Below are positions 61,843-64,000 of a stretch of 64,000 nt of DNA, piece by piece. A program made the position numbers and the translations under genes. Each line of letters starts with the position of its first letter. Within the stretch, counting starts at the first letter, position 1. The notes under the pieces are model-generated. The model did no database searches. It was not told the DNA's origin and was given only the letters and a program-made list of their open reading frames with translations. This stretch comes from Clostridiales bacterium (GTDB taxonomy: Bacteria > Bacillota > Clostridia > Saccharofermentanales > Saccharofermentanaceae), in the NCBI GenBank assembly GCA_017529925.1, contig JAFXMZ010000020.1, forward strand, positions 25,612 through 89,611. Reading direction: 5' to 3'.

Positions 61843-62931
61843 TTATTCTCTTAAGTAGTTATCAAGAAACCACTTCTCCAGTTCATCGTAAGAGATATCT
61901 CCGTTGATGCACTTATCTCGCATCTGACGGGCTGTCTCACTCCAGGCTGCGAAGTGTTCCTCTGTGATATAGCCCTTCGACTTTCTTGCGAAGGTTGCTT
62001 TGTAGTTTCTCTGATAAAGGATCTGTGTCTCGTTACTGTATAAGCCTCTGACGTGTGATCTAAGTCTTCCTACATCCCTGCAGGTCCTTCCTATGTCTTT
62101 GATGTAGTGGGCAGATTCGATAACCCTTGTACAGCTCTTATTCTTCGTGTCCGTTGTAAAGGCAAAGTATCTTCCGCAGTTGGCACAACGGTAGAAGTGA
62201 TAACCGATAACATACCGGTTGAGAAGATAAGAGATCAGGTCGTCGAATGTGTTAGGTATGAATGCTTCTACAAGATCGATCTCAGGTTCGGGATTGTTGC
62301 ATATGAGAGTTGTGAGTCCTGAGAATGAGACCGAAGGAATACGGTGTTGATCGATTCTCGTAAACGCAGATTTGGGATCCGTATCCTTCTCATAGAGCAT
62401 AACATCTTCTGCGAAGACTGCAAGTGTCTTCTGGTATTTTCTGATAGAAGAAAGGATCTTATCGCTCTTCCTGAAATTGTAATTAACTCCGTCCCTGATC
62501 AGTCCAGACATCACTTCAACAAACAGCGGAAGGATAAGAAGGTTCTTTTCGAAAGGATTGCCGGATACATTTCCGTATATCAGTTCGCTATATGTGAAGA
62601 TAACGTAATTAACGATAGAGGCTTTGGATGTTCTTTTTCCGAGCTTGCCGACGTAGTCTTTTAGACTGGTGTAGGCCTCTTCCACAGTAGCATATACTTT
62701 ATCGGATGACGGAACACCGGGAATAGCATTGATGCTTCCGATAAGATCTCCGATGGCAATTCCCGAATCGCAGCAATAAGACTTAAAGAACTTGTTGTAT
62801 TCTCCGGAAGCATCCTTACCAACAATAAAGTAATACTCTCTGCCCTTCTCGAAAGACACACCGACCTTCAGATCAGTACCGAGCTGATCCAATGAATCAA
62901 AATATCTGATCTCCAAAGTATCTGTTACCAT
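61843..62931 (-). CDS. Mobile-element protein with C-terminal zinc finger (DUF6076-like)
   Basis: GAGGAT fixes the start at 62931 (an earlier ATG at 62991 lies within the promoter). The 362-residue protein has an unassigned N-terminal region and a C-terminal zinc finger (CANCGRYF..KSC..TCRDVG) resembling CGNR-type or DUF6076 proteins often near clostridial integrases. Function unknown; a regulatory or DNA-binding role is likely. Confidence 0.7.
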   Translation of the reverse strand: MVTDTLEIRYFDSLDQLGTDLKVGVSFEKGREYYFIVGKDASGEYNKFFKSYCCDSGIAIGDLIGSINAIPGVPSSDKVYATVEEAYTSLKDYVGKLGKRTSKASIVNYVIFTYSELIYGNVSGNPFEKNLLILPLFVEVMSGLIRDGVNYNFRKSDKILSSIRKYQKTLAVFAEDVMLYEKDTDPKSAFTRIDQHRIPSVSFSGLTTLICNNPEPEIDLVEAFIPNTFDDLISYLLNRYVIGYHFYRCANCGRYFAFTTDTKNKSCTRVIESAHYIKDIGRTCRDVGRLRSHVRGLYSNETQILYQRNYKATFARKSKGYITEEHFAAWSETARQMRDKCINGDISYDELEKWFLDNYLRE

Positions 62932-62962
62932 TGGTTTATCCTCACTATAATAGATTACCAAC

Positions 62963-63001
62963 AATATAACACTTGCAATCAATCGGGTCAAGAATTATAA
63001 T
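62963..63001. promoter_or_regulatory. Overlapping divergent promoters of the element
   Basis: Minus: TTGACC (62991-62986), 17 bases, TATATT (62968-62963). Plus: TTGCAA (62973-62978), 17 bases, TATAAT (62996-63001). The two polymerase sites overlap, so expression should be mutually exclusive. Confidence 0.82.
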
Positions 63002-63052
63002 ACATATGTTCTTTCCTGTAAAAGAAACAACCGAAGAAAGGAGGAAATGTCC

Positions 63053-63262
63053 ATGGATGAGAACAGGGCTGCTACTGTTCCCAAGGTTATGAATGCAGGT
63101 CAGGTCGCTGAATACCTCGGCATCTCAAAGCAGGGAGCATACAATCTCATGAACTCGGCATCCTTTCCTACATTAAGGGTAGGCAAGAGACTTCTGGTAT
63201 CAACAGACAGGTTTCTTGAATGGATCGGAGAACACTCGGACAACATCAAGGTGGAAGTCTGA
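63053..63262 (+). CDS. xis: Excisionase-like helix-turn-helix protein
   Basis: AAGGAGG is 8 bases from ATG 63053 (but 2 from ATG 63047). The 69-residue winged-helix protein (NAGQVAEYLGISKQGAYNLM, then LRVGKRLLVSTDRFLEWI) belongs to the DNA-binding/excisionase (MerR-like) family and probably directs the integrase toward excision. Confidence 0.88.
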   Translation: MDENRAATVPKVMNAGQVAEYLGISKQGAYNLMNSASFPTLRVGKRLLVSTDRFLEWIGEHSDNIKVEV

Positions 63263-63328
63263 GACAGATACAATGGCTCGTAAATAGAAAGGTCAGAAAT
63301 CATGAATAATGCCAAAGTATTAACTTAG

Positions 63329-63369
63329 GTGACGATGTGAAGGAAGAAAGATCACATCGTCACTTTTTT
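63329..63369 (+). terminator. Terminator after xis
   Basis: A 12-bp perfect stem (63329-63340 with 63352-63363) is followed by T6. Confidence 0.93.
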
Positions 63370-64000
63370 ATTACCCTATTTTGAAAACTACCATTGGCGG
63401 AGAAGCAAGCATCGCCTTCGTACGTACATGAACGCTATTGTCGGGCGAAGCCCGAACCCACTTTTTCCCGTGTTAAAGTTATGTAGGTCGACTGGGGGAC
63501 ATAGTAATATCAGTAGTTTCCGGTATTTGGTCGACCAGAATTCTTTGGAACGGTTGTTTTGGTCGACCGTTTACTCGACCATGGTAAATCCCCATACAAC
63601 CGGCTCTGCCGGGTGTTGTGATCTGACGTAGTCGACTGTTTTGTCGACCGTCCTTTATCCTGCTTCAAAATCGGCAGGTATTTTTTCGATTTCCTTCCCC
63701 CAGGGTGTCACCTCAAAAATTACTTTTAAATCAATGAAAATAAAGGATTCCTTCTCAAAACCTGTCACCTATGCGACAGGCGATTTGTCACTTGAAAGAA
63801 GTGATCATGTATTTCCCCTAGGTGAGATGTACTGCAATGAGGGTGATTTTTGGCAGCAATTGTACAGCAATTTTACAGCAATTATAGTGCATTGATCTCT
63901 GAGAATGCCTGTAAACAGTAGGTTTTGGCGTGCAACATCACTTTCTTGAGTGTTTGACGGAGTATAATAACCTTTATAAAATAAAAAACAATCGGGGGGC
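63370..64000. other. 630-base noncoding region with SalI-word repeats and a promoter
   Basis: No credible ORF is present. It contains a hairpin TCGGGC-gaa-GCCCGA (63441-63455), the GTCGAC repeat zone, a second word group (TGTCACCT, CCTGTC/GACAGG at 63761-63780), three tandem ACAGCAATT-like copies (63853-63884) and a TATAAT at 63963-63968 for the gene beyond the edge. Confidence 0.65.
63486..63649. repeat. Clustered GTCGAC word element
   Basis: GTCGAC occurs at 63487, 63530, 63562, 63631 and 63643, with TCGACC at 63575. Two 20-base inverted units (63561-63580 and 63630-63649) read RGTCGACYGTTTNNTCGACC. It is less regular than the arrays at 13.6 and 22.3 kb. Confidence 0.7.

Noticed and set aside
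63301..63327. 8-codon peptide gene after xis
   Set aside because: It has a modest ribosome site but is too short to support; it could be the remnant of a deleted gene.

Overview
The window looks like chromosome of a Gram-positive Clostridia-type bacterium (Bacillota). The evidence is a tryptophan T-box leader, many strong GGAGG ribosome sites, SpoIIE-type phosphatases, a LytS-like 5TM sensor, an anaerobic class III ribonucleotide reductase with NrdR boxes, and a Na+/phosphate symporter with a PhoU tail. Most genes are of moderate to fairly high GC. A few islands are clearly AT-richer and look acquired (about 1.69-3.68 kb, 45.4-49.0 kb, and 60.5 kb to the end). A laminarinase-type lipoprotein and anaerobic enzymes fit a gut or rumen carbohydrate-degrading anaerobe; genus is not claimed.

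Layout. 0-1.6 kb: end of an unknown gene, then a GH16 beta-glucanase lipoprotein. 1.7-4.4 kb: AT-rich pair (DEDDh exonuclease-BRCT plus Cys-rich protein) and a self-inhibited Fic protein. 4.4-9.3 kb (minus): four-gene K+ uptake operon ktrB-ktrA-trkA-trkH. 9.4-13.6 kb: CAP-domain secreted protein, MATE transporter, TrmL, SseB-like protein. 13.6-16.9 kb: inverted-word repeat element, NrdR-controlled nrdD and nrdG. 16.9-22.2 kb: EAL phosphodiesterase with degenerate GGDEF, HAD phosphatase, Sel1/TPR-like protein, LysR regulator. 22.2-28 kb: a regularly spaced palindrome array, a DUF4236 protein, a lipase/Ig-like cell-surface protein, Na/Pi symporter. 28-33.6 kb: lipoprotein, MATE, endonuclease IV, three tiny genes, gpmI. 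33.7-35.5 kb: NifU-like scaffold plus GGGtGRT protein, probably strongly expressed. 35.6-40.4 kb: SurE, then a succinate dehydrogenase/fumarate reductase-like trio and a HAD phosphatase. 41-44.3 kb: phospholipid operon (flippase-like protein, PssA, Psd, PAP2). 44.35-45.3 kb: GMP synthase lacking its glutaminase domain. 45.4-49.7 kb: probable acquired segment behind guaA with a diguanylate cyclase, a repeat-flanked AAA ATPase and a XRE-DUF5680 regulator. 50-56.7 kb: two SpoIIE-family phosphatases with different membrane sensors, a GNAT, and a T-box-controlled trpEG operon. 56.7-60.3 kb: ArsB/CitM-type permease, DUF4214-amidase, 1-phosphofructokinase. 60.4-64 kb: tRNA-Ser(GCU) with an integrated element (integrase, unknown zinc-finger protein, excisionase) and a long noncoding repeat region.

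Themes that tie genes together are K+ homeostasis (two complete uptake systems in one operon), phospholipid head-group synthesis in one overlapping operon, c-di-GMP and phosphatase signalling without adjacent partners, and anaerobic nucleotide/DNA metabolism. The most unusual noncoding signal is a set of intergenic elements, each built from its own short word repeated in alternating orientation. In the best one (22258-22465) the word recurs with a 52-base period and variable sequence between, which superficially resembles a miniature CRISPR array but has no cas genes nearby.
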